From assembly GCA_964577955.1 (NCBI GenBank), contig CAZOAZ010000001.1, forward strand, positions 1 through 64,000: DNA of 64,000 nucleotides, written 5' to 3'. Below are positions 31,781 through 40,683 of this stretch, piece by piece. The notes beneath the pieces are model-generated. The model saw only the letters and a program-made list of their open reading frames with translations, did no database searches and was not told the DNA's origin. Each line of letters begins with the position of its first letter. The stretch's first letter is position 1. The DNA comes from CADEEX01 sp964577955. Its GTDB lineage: Bacteria > Acidobacteriota > Vicinamibacteria > Vicinamibacterales > CAVVIG01. The position numbers and the translations under genes were made by a program.

Positions 31781-33886
31781 ATGCCCACACCTGAACGCGA
31801 ACTGCGAACGCTTGTCGAAGCGCTGACGGCTCACGCCAGCATGGTCGTCGTGCCGTCCAAACACGACATGCTGACGTACCTGAACGCCCTGAGTGGGGCG
31901 GTTGGCTCGGGTCTCGAACACTACGGCGATGTTCGCGCGACCGATGCGCCCGCACCGCTTCCGCTTGGCGTCACCGGGCCGGACGGTGTTCGGCCCTGTG
32001 TGTTCACGGAGCAGGCGCCTGCCGTGGCCTACGCGCGGCAGGCCGGCGGCTACGGCGGGGAAGAGGCGGTGCTCACACAGACGACGAGTTGGGGTAGAGG
32101 CTTTGAGGACTGTCTGCGGCGCGGCTGCGCTGGTGTGGTGATCGATGCGGGTACCGACGGCGCGGTGACGCTCGATCGGCACGACGTCGCCCAGGCGTAC
32201 GCCTGGCTGACACTCGACGACTTCTCTCGTCTGAAATGTCTCGAAGTGTTGCGGGCCGACGGCAGTTATCACACGCAACGGACGCCCGACGAGTTGCGGC
32301 TGGCGTTTGCCTACGACAGCAAAGACGCGGCGCAGTTCGCCGTGTCGCGACTGCAATCGGGTCGTGCCGTGCTCGATGCCGAAGAGGTCGGAACCTATCG
32401 GTTTGTCCGTCGCATCCTCGAGGCCGACGTCGCGGCGCTGGTCGTCAACTTCGCGCTGCCAGATGAACGCCGCTACGGCCGGTCCGATCTCGTCCGGATC
32501 CTGAGTCTCATCGAAGCGGCCGCCGGGCCGGATGCGGCGGCCGATCACGACGCGGCGCCGTCGGCCCAGGTCCGTCGCGTCACGTCATCGCTGGCGCCGC
32601 ACGCGATGCCGCTGCTCGGACGCGACGACGAGGTGGCGTCCGCAACCTTCAACCGCCTGCGACTCGAATTCGCGCAAGGGCGGCTCGCACCCTGGCAGTT
32701 CATGGAGGCGTTCGCCTTCGAAACCGTCGTTCACGTGCCGGTGTACGGCGAGGCGATCGATGGCCTCGCCTGGCCTCAGTGTCCAACGGATCCGCAATCG
32801 CCGCCGCGCAAGATGTGCGCGGTGTTCACCCGCGCCAGCGAGATCCGTCGCGCGCTGGCCGGCGTCCATCCGAAGTTCCGCCGATTCACGTCGCTCATGG
32901 GAATCGAGGCGCTGCGGTGGACGTGGTCGGCGCCAGCCGACGTGGCCTCGATGGCGGTTGACTACGCCCAGCCTGGCGCGCTGCAGTTCCCCTTGGCCTG
33001 GGCTCGTCGTGTGCTGTTCCCAGCGGCTGCAGAGTTCGACGACCTCGCCAAGGTGCCGCCGGTTCCGTGGGCGCAGCTTGGCAAGCTGCCGGGCGTGCAC
33101 GCGTTGCGACCGCAGGTCCTGCGGACGCTGGCGCTTGGCTGGAAGCCACTCCTGTCGGTGAAGGACCGTGTCAGCGTGCCGATCGGCGAAGGGCAGTACG
33201 TGCCGCTGTTCTCCAGCCAGGAGTCCTTCTTCGCCTACCTGTCCAGTTCGGGCGTGCCCCGAGTCGCCGTGGATCCAGCGGGCGCGGAGCCGCCCTTTCA
33301 TCGCTGGCTGCGTGGTCTCGGGGCGGCAGACGGCATGGTGCTCGATCCGGCCGGAAGCGCACCACTTCTGATCAGCCGATCGGATTTGGCGGTGATTGCG
33401 TGCTGGGCGATGCGTTCAGCCACTCCGCCGACGCCGGAGGCGATCCTCGCGGATGCCGCACGGCTACGGGCAGACGGGGCGCTGGCCGCCACCGATGTGG
33501 GCCGGCTGGCCGCCGACGTTCCCAGCTACTGGTTTGGCGTCCGCGGAGACGCCACTCAGGGCTTCAGTGTCGTCACGCACAACGACACCAGCTATTGCCT
33601 CTTCAGCAGCGAAGCGCGCGCCCGCGCCTACATCGCTCAGGCGCCGAATCTCGCCGCCGGCGGCTTCCAGCCGCGCGAAGCGGTGACGCGCTGGGGCGGA
33701 GACACGGTCTTCGATCACGCGCTCAGAAGTTTTCCAAGTGCGGTCATCGATCCGGTTCGCGCCGGCTCCTCGACGGGGCTCGTACTGGATCGGGCGGGTC
33801 TCGCCGCCGCGCTGGCGCGAATTGACGAGCACCTGCAACCACGGCTCCAGGGGTTCATCTGGGGCGAACCAGGATTCCGCGAGTAG
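31781..33886 (+). CDS. Large protein with repeated SseB-like modules
   Basis: From the ATG at 31781 the protein has 701 residues, with no signal or membrane segment. Several stretches repeat one pattern: a CVFTEQ/AVFTRA/PLFSSQ/CLFSSE strand, an Ala/Tyr helix, a W-x-x-x-L turn, then a hydrophobic strand with Asp (GVVIDAGTDG, GMVLDPAGS, AVIDPVRAG) and LDR-x-x-LA. This is the SseB N-terminal domain pattern. Modules lie near residues 71-140, 345-410 (partial), 470-550 and 600-690. SseB-type domains occur in secretion chaperone or enhancer proteins. The specific role here is unknown. Confidence 0.55.
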   Translation: MPTPERELRTLVEALTAHASMVVVPSKHDMLTYLNALSGAVGSGLEHYGDVRATDAPAPLPLGVTGPDGVRPCVFTEQAPAVAYARQAGGYGGEEAVLTQTTSWGRGFEDCLRRGCAGVVIDAGTDGAVTLDRHDVAQAYAWLTLDDFSRLKCLEVLRADGSYHTQRTPDELRLAFAYDSKDAAQFAVSRLQSGRAVLDAEEVGTYRFVRRILEADVAALVVNFALPDERRYGRSDLVRILSLIEAAAGPDAAADHDAAPSAQVRRVTSSLAPHAMPLLGRDDEVASATFNRLRLEFAQGRLAPWQFMEAFAFETVVHVPVYGEAIDGLAWPQCPTDPQSPPRKMCAVFTRASEIRRALAGVHPKFRRFTSLMGIEALRWTWSAPADVASMAVDYAQPGALQFPLAWARRVLFPAAAEFDDLAKVPPVPWAQLGKLPGVHALRPQVLRTLALGWKPLLSVKDRVSVPIGEGQYVPLFSSQESFFAYLSSSGVPRVAVDPAGAEPPFHRWLRGLGAADGMVLDPAGSAPLLISRSDLAVIACWAMRSATPPTPEAILADAARLRADGALAATDVGRLAADVPSYWFGVRGDATQGFSVVTHNDTSYCLFSSEARARAYIAQAPNLAAGGFQPREAVTRWGGDTVFDHALRSFPSAVIDPVRAGSSTGLVLDRAGLAAALARIDEHLQPRLQGFIWGEPGFRE

Positions 33887-34008
33887 CCAGGTCGCCGATG
33901 CAGCGGCTGGGGACCCGTTCACATTCTGATATGCGTGAACTAGACTTCGCTCGACTCACGAGCGCCCCTCGTTCCCCGGGCGACGCGTGACCGACAGACA
34001 GGAGCGCG

Positions 34009-34032
34009 GTAGGGTCCGGCTTCAGCTGGACC
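34009..34032. repeat. Hairpin repeat before the M28-like gene
   Basis: GGTAGGGTCCGGC, TTCA, GCTGGACC: the stem GGTCCGGC/GCTGGACC has one G-T pair (34013-34032). It is followed at once by CTCGAGGAG, which supplies the ribosome site of the gene starting at 34049, so a folded repeat could affect its translation. Confidence 0.7.
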
Positions 34033-34048
34033 TCGAGGAGTGATGACG

Positions 34049-35566
34049 ATGCGGCGTGTGATGATGCTGACGCTGGGCGCGGTCGCAGTCGCGACGGGGA
34101 CGATCGCCGTGGCGCAATCGCTGTCCGCACCGTGGTTCGGTCTTGCCCTGTCGCCCGGACTCGAAGCGCACAGGCCGGTCGCGGATGTCGCCGCGGCCAA
34201 GGCGCCAGCGGCAAAAGTGCCGGCCGGCGAGGAGAAGTACGAAGAACTCGAGGGCGCGGCGATCTGGAAGCATCTCGAGGCGATCATCGGCTTCTCGAAA
34301 CAGAGCCGCGCCAACGGCGAGAAGGCGTGGGGACGCATCACCGGATTCCCGGCGGCTGACGCCACGCACGCCTGGGTCAACCAGCAGTTCAAGGCGGCCG
34401 GACTCACCAATGTCGAGACGCAGCGCTACGACTCGACCACCGCGACGTGGACGGCGAAGGCGTGGGAAGTGAAGCTGGTCGGCGACCCGAAGTATGGCGC
34501 CGGCACCCGCGACGTGGTGCTGGAGTCGGCGTTTCCGACGACCGGCTCGCGGTTGAATGCGCCGCTGACCGCGCCGTTGGTGTTCGTCGGCAACTCGCGT
34601 GACACCTCGATTCCTGACGTCGACGTCAAGGGCAAGGCGGCGGTTCAGCACATGAAGCCGGCCGCGGGGGCATTTTCTGAACGCACCTCGGCGACCGAGC
34701 GCGCCCGCGAACTCGCCAAACGCGGCGCGGTCGCCGTGCTCAACGTCATCGAGCAGGGCGGCAACATGCACGTCCGCGACTTCAGCAACTGCGGCGTCCC
34801 CTGCTTCAACCTGGGTGGCGCGGACGGCAAGTTCCTCGAAGCGGCGATGCTGAAGGCGGCCGCGGCCGGTGCGCCGCTGCGCGTCACGATCAGCCTGCAG
34901 ACCGAAATGCTCCAAGGTCTGAAGGGGAACAACACCATCGGCACCGTCGCTGGACGCCGCGCCGACGAGATCGTGATCGTCAACGCCCACGCCGACGGCT
35001 GGTTCGATGCCGCGGGCGACAACGGCGACGGCACGGCGGTCCTCGTCGCCCTGGCCCGCCACTTCGCGAAGCCCGCAAATCAGACCGAGCGGACGCTGGT
35101 CTTTGTCGCGAGCGGTGGGCACCACGGCGGCGGCATGAACGGGCCGCAGAATTTCGTCCGCATGAACCCGCAGATTGGATCGAAGACCGTGCTGGTGCTC
35201 AATCTCGAGCACGTCGCGCAGCTCTACTTCCGCCAGGATCCGTGGCGCGTCGAAGCAACCGAGCAGCCGATGGGATTCGGGATCTCCAACGAAGCGCCGT
35301 ACATCGCCGCGGTCGCGAAACGCGGCATGGAGCGCTACGGTTTCAATCTGCGGCCGCAGTTCTCGAATTCCACCGCCGGCGATCTCGGCGGCTACGCGCC
35401 GCTCGGTGTCCCGCGCGTGCAGGCGATTCACTCGGGGCCCATGTATCACACGAGCGGTGACGTGCTCGAGTCGATCTCGGTGCCCGGTCTCGAACGTGCG
35501 GCCAGGTTCTATGCCTACTTCGTGAAGGATGTCGCCAAGGCCGCGCGCAAAGACCTCCAGCCTTGA
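34049..35566 (+). CDS. Exported M28-like peptidase homolog lacking the catalytic Glu pair
   Basis: I chose ATG 34049 (505 residues), 8 bases after GAGGAG; ATG 34043 is nearby. A signal peptide ends near VAQS. A PA-like insert (about 170-270) precedes the M28 core. Metal-site motifs NAHADGWF, DNGDGTAVLVA and the late MYHTSGD are kept. The place where active members have Glu-Glu reads ASGGHHGGGMNG instead, so the catalytic base is missing or replaced by His. It may be a non-peptidase M28 homolog or use another residue. Other M28 members are aminopeptidases or glutaminyl cyclases. Confidence 0.72.
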   Translation: MRRVMMLTLGAVAVATGTIAVAQSLSAPWFGLALSPGLEAHRPVADVAAAKAPAAKVPAGEEKYEELEGAAIWKHLEAIIGFSKQSRANGEKAWGRITGFPAADATHAWVNQQFKAAGLTNVETQRYDSTTATWTAKAWEVKLVGDPKYGAGTRDVVLESAFPTTGSRLNAPLTAPLVFVGNSRDTSIPDVDVKGKAAVQHMKPAAGAFSERTSATERARELAKRGAVAVLNVIEQGGNMHVRDFSNCGVPCFNLGGADGKFLEAAMLKAAAAGAPLRVTISLQTEMLQGLKGNNTIGTVAGRRADEIVIVNAHADGWFDAAGDNGDGTAVLVALARHFAKPANQTERTLVFVASGGHHGGGMNGPQNFVRMNPQIGSKTVLVLNLEHVAQLYFRQDPWRVEATEQPMGFGISNEAPYIAAVAKRGMERYGFNLRPQFSNSTAGDLGGYAPLGVPRVQAIHSGPMYHTSGDVLESISVPGLERAARFYAYFVKDVAKAARKDLQP

Positions 35567-35619
35567 TGAAGCAAGCCTAAACACTCCCGCGCGCAGCGTT
35601 GGTGATTCTGCTGTGCTTG

Positions 35620-37110
35620 CTAAGACTCTCTTTGTCGCGTTTGCCCCCAGCGCACGACGCGCGGTCCGACGAGCAGCATTACCGCGGCCACGAGCAGCGT
35701 CAGCGAGATCGGGCGCGTCACGAACACCGCCGGCGATCCTTCCGCAATCGCGAGCGCGCGCCGCAGCTGCTGTTCGGCCATCGGCCCGAGAATGACGCCG
35801 ATAATCGCCGGCGCGAGCGGAATCGATCGTCGGCGCATCAGGTAGCCGACCCCGCCAATCGCGAACAGCAGCCCCAGGTCGAAGACGGAGCGATTGACGC
35901 TATAGGCTCCCGCGCTCGAGAGCAGCAGAATGCCGCTATAGAGCATCGGGCGCGGGATCGCCAGCAGCCGCACCCACACGCCGACCAGCGGCAGATTGAG
36001 CACCAGCAGCATCACGTTGCCGACATAGAGGCTGGCGATGAGCCCCCACACCAGACCGGGTTCGTGTTGGAAGAGCAGCGGCCCCGGCTGTAGGCCGTAC
36101 TGCTGAAACGCGGCCAGCATGATCGCCGCTGTCGCTGTCGTCGGCAACCCGAGCGCGAGGAGCGGCACCAGCGTGCCTGCGGCGGCGGCGTTGTTAGCCG
36201 CCTCGGGTCCGGCGACGCCTTCAATCGCTCCGTGTCCGAACTCCCGCGGATTGCGTGCCAGGCGACGCTCGATCGCATACGAGAGAAAGGTCGGAATCTC
36301 CGCGCCGCCGGCCGGGAGAGCACCGAGCGGAAAGCCAATCGCCGTCCCCCGCAGCCACGGCTTCCACGAGCGCGCCCACTCGTCCTTTGTCATCCAGAGC
36401 GAGCCGCGCGACATCACGTGCTCGTCCGCCGCATGCTGTTGCGATGCATAGAGCACTTCGCCGACGGCGAAGAGGCCCACCGCCACGATCACGACATCGA
36501 TACCGTCGTAGAGCTGCGGGAGGCCCAGCGTCAACCGCGGCACACCGGTCAGTGGATCGATCCCGACGACGCCGAGCAGCAGCCCGAACAGCAGGCTGGC
36601 GAAGCCGTTCAGTCGCGATTCGCCGAGCAGCGCCGACACCGCGACGAAGGCGACGACCGCCAGCGCAAAATACTCCGCCGGCCCGAAGCGGAGCGCCAGC
36701 TCCACCATCGCGGGCGCCGACACGGTAAGTGCCGCGGTGGCGAGCGTGCCGGCGACAAAGGATCCGATCGCCGCTGTGGCCAGCGCGGCGCCGCCGCGGC
36801 CGGCGCGCGCCATCAGGTTCCCCTCGACAGCGGTCGCGATCGATGCGCTCTCGCCAGGGGTGTTGAGCAGAATCGCCGTGGTCGATCCGCCGTACATCCC
36901 GCCGTAGTAGATGCCGGCGAACATGATGAATGCGGAGATGGGATCGAGCGAATAGGTGACCGGCAGCAGCAGCGCCACGGTCATCGCCGGTCCGATGCCT
37001 GGCAGGACGCCGATGGCCGTGCCGAGCGTCACGCCGGCGAGCGACCACAGCAGATGCGCGGGCGTCAACGCGATGGCAAAGCCGTGAGCAAGAGCGGTCA
37101 GCGTCTCCAC
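35620..37110 (-). CDS. tctA: Tripartite tricarboxylate transporter, large permease TctA
   Basis: From the GTG at 37110 (8 bases after the TctC-TctB fusion stops) the protein has 496 residues. It has about 11-12 membrane segments with the hallmark motifs GVLPGIGPAMTVALLLPVTY and GIYYGGMYGGSTTAILLNTP, plus PGESASIATAVEG. TctA is the large membrane subunit that moves citrate or other carboxylates, driven by an ion gradient and fed by a periplasmic receptor. The other two parts are fused in the adjacent gene, so this two-gene operon encodes a whole TTT system. In-frame starts further upstream give no family sequence. Confidence 0.9.
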   Translation of the reverse strand: METLTALAHGFAIALTPAHLLWSLAGVTLGTAIGVLPGIGPAMTVALLLPVTYSLDPISAFIMFAGIYYGGMYGGSTTAILLNTPGESASIATAVEGNLMARAGRGGAALATAAIGSFVAGTLATAALTVSAPAMVELALRFGPAEYFALAVVAFVAVSALLGESRLNGFASLLFGLLLGVVGIDPLTGVPRLTLGLPQLYDGIDVVIVAVGLFAVGEVLYASQQHAADEHVMSRGSLWMTKDEWARSWKPWLRGTAIGFPLGALPAGGAEIPTFLSYAIERRLARNPREFGHGAIEGVAGPEAANNAAAAGTLVPLLALGLPTTATAAIMLAAFQQYGLQPGPLLFQHEPGLVWGLIASLYVGNVMLLVLNLPLVGVWVRLLAIPRPMLYSGILLLSSAGAYSVNRSVFDLGLLFAIGGVGYLMRRRSIPLAPAIIGVILGPMAEQQLRRALAIAEGSPAVFVTRPISLTLLVAAVMLLVGPRVVRWGQTRQRES

Positions 37111-37118
37111 AATCGTCG

Positions 37119-38480
37119 TCAGCGGCGGGCGAACAGGATGCCCGGCGGAAGCGGTGCGCCGAGCCCACGCGTGAACGTGACGTAGACGACGCCGCACAGG
37201 GTGAGTCCGATGGCCAGGTTTCGAACCCATCGGCGGCTGCCGAACGCGGCGGCGGTGGCGACGAAGAGCAGCGTGCCCGCGACCACGAACCCGGCGGCGT
37301 CGAGGAGCGCGACAAAGGCCACGAGTCCAGCGCCGACGCGAAGTGCGGATGAGACGTTGCCGTCAGCGCTCGGGCCGGAGACCGTTTTCTGGAGCATGAG
37401 GAGGACCAGCACGACGAGACTGCCGGCCATCACGATGAAGGGAAACACCCATTCGCCGGCGCGCGCCGCTTCGCCGCTCGCCCCGCGCAGCCGCGCCACG
37501 ATTCGGCCGATGCGCACGCGTTCCTGATCGAGGAATGCCTCGAAGTCGTCGCCTGCCAGGTAGGCATCGGTCCATCCCAGCCGCGTCTGTGTGGCGCGCC
37601 AGGTGTCGCTGTGCGCCATGCGGTCGACCAGCGCCGTGAGCGTGCCGCGCTGCGCGGCAGTCAGGCCGGGTGGCGCAACCACCGCGCGCCAGTTCGCGAG
37701 GTCGACGTCGAGTCCCTGCTCGACGAGCGACGGCACGTCGAGACTCGGCACGCGCTCGCGCGAGGAAATGCCGAGGGCTCTCAGTCGTCCGGACTCGATG
37801 TGGGCCGCGAATTCGCTGTAGCCGCTGATGCCGGCGGTCACTTGACCGCCGAGGAGCGCGGTCACCGCTTCACCGCCGCCCGAGAACGCGATGTAGTTGG
37901 TGCGTCGCGGATCGACGCCGGCCGCGGCCAGGATCAGTCCGGCAAGAATATGGTCGGTGCCTCCGGCCGACCCGCCGGCCCAGGACACCGCCGCAGGATT
38001 TTCGCGCAACGCGCGTACGAGACTCTGCATGTCGCGGTGCGGCGAGGCCGCCGGCACGGCGACGACTTCGTATTCGCCGGTGAGCCTCGCGATTGGCGTC
38101 GTCTGCGTAATCGAGACGGGCGACTGATTCCAGAGGATCGCCCCGAGCATCACCAGGCCGTTCACCAGCAGGATGCCGTCGTCGCCGCGATGGCCGCTGA
38201 CCAGTTGCGCGAGACCGATCGTCCCCGCCGCGCCAGGGACGTTCTCGACCTGCACGGGGGATGCGAGCTGCTGCCGATCGATTTCGCGCTGCATCTCGCG
38301 CGCGAGCTGATCCCAGCCGCCGCCCGGCGCCGCCGGCGCCACGATCGTCAGGGCGCGCGCGATCGGCTCAGGCGTCGCGCTCGGACGACCCTGGGCGGAC
38401 AGCCCGGTCAGACCTGCGCACGCCGCGATGAACGTAAGCGCGAGCGCTACCCGCCGACGACGTGTGATCGCGTTTGGCAC
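37119..38480 (-). CDS. TctC-TctB fusion: carboxylate-binding receptor joined to small permease
   Basis: From the GTG at 38480 the protein has 453 residues. Residues 1-30 are a signal anchor (RRRRVALALTFIAACAGLTG). Residues about 35-320 form a Bug/TctC receptor: TIVAPAAPGGGWDQLAREMQ, VENVPGAAGTIGLAQL, GGSAGGTDHILAGLI and ISGYSEFAAHIESGRLRALG. Residues about 335-450 hold four membrane segments like TctB (VFPFIVMAGSLVVLVLLMLQ, DAAGFVVAGTLLFVATAAAF). These are normally separate proteins. Joining them would tether the receptor to the membrane complex. The downstream gene is TctA. No ATG is in frame nearby. Confidence 0.85.
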   Translation of the reverse strand: MPNAITRRRRVALALTFIAACAGLTGLSAQGRPSATPEPIARALTIVAPAAPGGGWDQLAREMQREIDRQQLASPVQVENVPGAAGTIGLAQLVSGHRGDDGILLVNGLVMLGAILWNQSPVSITQTTPIARLTGEYEVVAVPAASPHRDMQSLVRALRENPAAVSWAGGSAGGTDHILAGLILAAAGVDPRRTNYIAFSGGGEAVTALLGGQVTAGISGYSEFAAHIESGRLRALGISSRERVPSLDVPSLVEQGLDVDLANWRAVVAPPGLTAAQRGTLTALVDRMAHSDTWRATQTRLGWTDAYLAGDDFEAFLDQERVRIGRIVARLRGASGEAARAGEWVFPFIVMAGSLVVLVLLMLQKTVSGPSADGNVSSALRVGAGLVAFVALLDAAGFVVAGTLLFVATAAAFGSRRWVRNLAIGLTLCGVVYVTFTRGLGAPLPPGILFARR

Positions 38481-38497
38481 CCCGATGAGGGGCGATT

Positions 38498-38674
38498 CTA
38501 CTGTGGCTTCTCTTCGGCCCGGACGTGAAAGACCGAGTACGTCTTCTGCAGCTTGGCTTCGAGCACGGCGCGGCCGGTCGATGGATTGGCCGCGAGTCGC
38601 GCGCGCAGCTTGTTCCGTTTCTTGAGTCGCTGCTGACGTAGATGGATGTCGGTCGGTCGGTGGCTTGCGCCCAT
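38498..38674 (-). CDS. Small basic protein, 58 residues (DUF6800-like)
   Basis: The ATG at 38674 is preceded by GGAGGAG 8 bases upstream, one of the clearest ribosome sites in the window. The product begins MGASHRPTDIHLRQQRLKKR and ends in KLQKTYSVFHVRAEEKPQ. The pattern is that of a small, conserved, Lys/Arg-rich protein family (DUF6800, as I recall). It is 17 bases upstream of the TctC-TctB gene, so cotranscription is likely. Function unknown. Confidence 0.7.
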   Translation of the reverse strand: MGASHRPTDIHLRQQRLKKRNKLRARLAANPSTGRAVLEAKLQKTYSVFHVRAEEKPQ

Positions 38675-38717
38675 AGGGATACTCCTCCGCATCGAGCGTA
38701 TCTGTTCGTGTCCGGCG

Positions 38718-38736
38718 GTGCTGTGCACAACAGCAC
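38718..38736. promoter_or_regulatory. Possible operator palindrome between divergent genes
   Basis: GTGCTGT and ACAGCAC are exact reverse complements, 5 bases apart, in the 157-base gap between the leftward DUF6800-like gene and the rightward TerB-like gene. The position suits a regulator site, but no regulator can be named. Confidence 0.25.
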
Positions 38737-38831
38737 ACCGGTGTCGCCATTGGGATCGAGGTGCGGGCGGATGGCGGCCCATGGCGCAAACCGCGCCGGC
38801 TCGCTAGAGTGAGGGCCACGGGGAGGCAGCG

Positions 38832-39392
38832 ATGACGGACGAAGCGCGGTCGCGTGAGGACGAGCATTTCTGGAGGAGAGACCAGGAGATCATCGAAAAG
38901 CTGCGGCGGCGCGCCGCCAGCGAGCAGTCGGCGCGCGAGATGGGCGCGAAGGCCGGTCTTGATGATCCTGAACTGATTCAGGAACTGGCGGCGCTGGGGT
39001 TCACGATCGAGACGGTCGATCTCCTGCCGTTGATGCCGCTCATTCAGGTGGCCTGGAGCGAGTCCGGTGTCAGCGCCGCGGAGCGCCAACTGATCGTGGC
39101 ACTCGCGCGCGCCCGAGGGATCGAGGCGGGGACGGGCGGCGATCGTCAACTGGCGGCGTGGCTCGCGGTCCGTCCCGACGCGCACGTGTTCACGCGATCG
39201 ACGCGGTTGATTCGCGCGATGATGGCGTCAGGCGCGACGGCGCTGGCCGACCTGAACGCCGACAACCTGGTCAAATACTGCGAAGAGATCGCCGCCGCGT
39301 CGGGGGGCATCCTCGGGATTGGGAAAGTGTCAGCCGACGAACGGGCGCTGATCGCGCAAATCGCCGCCGAATTGCGATCCAGGAACGCCTAG
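38832..39392 (+). CDS. TerB-like helical protein
   Basis: The protein has 186 residues with GGGGAGG 7 bases before the ATG. After a charged helix (EIIEKLRRRAASEQSAREMG) it carries a TerB-like helical core: LPLMPLIQVAWSESGVSAAE with RQLIVALARARGI, and a repeated half near the end (GKVSADERALIAQIAAEL). TerB-type domains bind metals or partner proteins at the membrane surface in tellurite and stress modules. No other ter gene is present. TAGAGT lies about 20 bases upstream of the ATG as a possible -10. Confidence 0.65.
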   Translation: MTDEARSREDEHFWRRDQEIIEKLRRRAASEQSAREMGAKAGLDDPELIQELAALGFTIETVDLLPLMPLIQVAWSESGVSAAERQLIVALARARGIEAGTGGDRQLAAWLAVRPDAHVFTRSTRLIRAMMASGATALADLNADNLVKYCEEIAAASGGILGIGKVSADERALIAQIAAELRSRNA

Positions 39393-39447
39393 CGCGTTCG
39401 TGGGACCGCTCTCGCCCGAGGCCAGCCGAGACGCTATCCTAAGAGGC

Positions 39448-40671
39448 ATGAAACGCGCGGTCCTTGCACTGGTCGGCGTCTGCGGCGTGGTGGCGTTGTC
39501 CGTTGACGGCGGGGCGCAGGCGCCCGCCGATGTCAACCTGGCGGCCTTCGGCCGGGGAGCGCTCGTCGAGACTTCCACCTCCGACTACGGTGCCGGCTGG
39601 GAGGCGCGGTGGCTGACCGACGAGAATCCCCGGCGCGGGTGGTCGAACGCGCAGGAGACGAAGGGCCCCTACACGATCGTCATCTCGTTGTCCGGGCGCG
39701 CGGAGATTCGCGCGGTCGAATTCGACACGGCATCCACCGAAACGCCATCACGCGCGGCCAAAGACGTCGACGTCTCGGTCTCCGACACGTCGGCGACGGC
39801 GGGGTTCGCGTCGGTGGCGACCGTGTCGCTGAAGCCGGGCGCTGACCGGCAGCGTTTCCCGCTGGCGCGTCCGGGAAGCGGGCGCTGGATCAAGCTCACG
39901 ATCACCAGCAACCAGGGCGATACGGCGTACAGCCAGTTGATGGAGTTCCGGGCGTTCGGCCGTGCCGAGAGCGTCGCCACGCTCCCGGCGAATCTGTCCG
40001 GAACCTATCACAGCGAAAGCTATGGCGATTTCCATCTGCAACAGGACGGCGCGACGCTTACCGGCTGTTACGAGTTCCACGACGGTCTCGTGCAGGGCGG
40101 TGCCGAGTCGAACGTCATCCGCCTGACCTGGCGCGAAGCCGATCGGAGCGGCCCGGCGGTCATGGTGCAGAAGCGCGACGGCAAGAGCTTCGAGGGTTGG
40201 TGGGCCGATGGCGATAGCGCCAACTGGCGCGCGAACTGGGACCTGCGCAAGACCAGCGATACCGTCGGTTCCTGCCGCCATTGGAATCCGCGTGGCGCCA
40301 GCGGCAACGTCGTCGCCGCGTCGCTCGCTGCTGAAGGGCGCGTTCGGCTGTACGGGATCAACTTCGATGTCGACAGCGACCGCCTGCGCGCCGATGCGCG
40401 GCCGGCGGTCGATCAGCTGATCGCGGCGCTGAAGGCCAACCCGGGCTGGAACGTCGCGATTGAAGGGCACACGGATTCCACCGGCAATGCCGCGCGCAAT
40501 CAGGAACTCAGTCAGCTGCGCGCGCAGGCCGTGAAGGTGGCGATCGTCGCCGGCGGCATCGCGGAGGGCCGCCTGACGACGTCGGGCCTGGGGCAGACCA
40601 AACCGATTGCGTCGAACGAAACCGAGGTCGGGCGAGCGCAGAATCGGCGCGTCGAAGTCGTGCGCCGTTGA
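39448..40671 (+). CDS. OmpA-family protein with N-terminal discoidin-like domain
   Basis: From the ATG at 39448 the protein has 407 residues. A signal peptide ends near GAQA (about 25). Residues about 30-175 look like an F5/8-type C (discoidin) sugar-binding beta-sandwich (TIVISLSGRAEIRAVEFDTA, RWIKLTIT). Residues about 190-285 are a short beta domain. The C-terminal 115 residues are OmpA: INFDVDSDRLRADARPAVDQ, IEGHTDSTGNAARNQELSQ and GRAQNRRVEVV, with the Asp and Arg that bind peptidoglycan. It probably tethers a sugar-binding domain to the cell wall. TATCCT lies 7 bases before the ATG. Confidence 0.82.
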   Translation: MKRAVLALVGVCGVVALSVDGGAQAPADVNLAAFGRGALVETSTSDYGAGWEARWLTDENPRRGWSNAQETKGPYTIVISLSGRAEIRAVEFDTASTETPSRAAKDVDVSVSDTSATAGFASVATVSLKPGADRQRFPLARPGSGRWIKLTITSNQGDTAYSQLMEFRAFGRAESVATLPANLSGTYHSESYGDFHLQQDGATLTGCYEFHDGLVQGGAESNVIRLTWREADRSGPAVMVQKRDGKSFEGWWADGDSANWRANWDLRKTSDTVGSCRHWNPRGASGNVVAASLAAEGRVRLYGINFDVDSDRLRADARPAVDQLIAALKANPGWNVAIEGHTDSTGNAARNQELSQLRAQAVKVAIVAGGIAEGRLTTSGLGQTKPIASNETEVGRAQNRRVEVVRR

Positions 40672-40683
40672 TGGAAAAGCGCG

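Noticed and set aside
32041..32080. GGCGGCTACGGCGG stretch in the SseB-like gene as another copy of the CGCCGTAGCC repeat
   Set aside because: The match is limited to a short Gly-Tyr-Gly-Gly coding run and lacks the flanking bases of the two accepted copies.
30992..32548. 518-codon - strand frame opposite the PrpD-like and SseB-like genes
   Set aside because: It is antisense to two genes with recognisable motifs and includes the non-coding gap with the hairpin repeats.
34022..35584. 520-codon - strand frame opposite the M28-like gene
   Set aside because: The + strand has signal peptide, ribosome site and metal motifs. The antisense frame has none.
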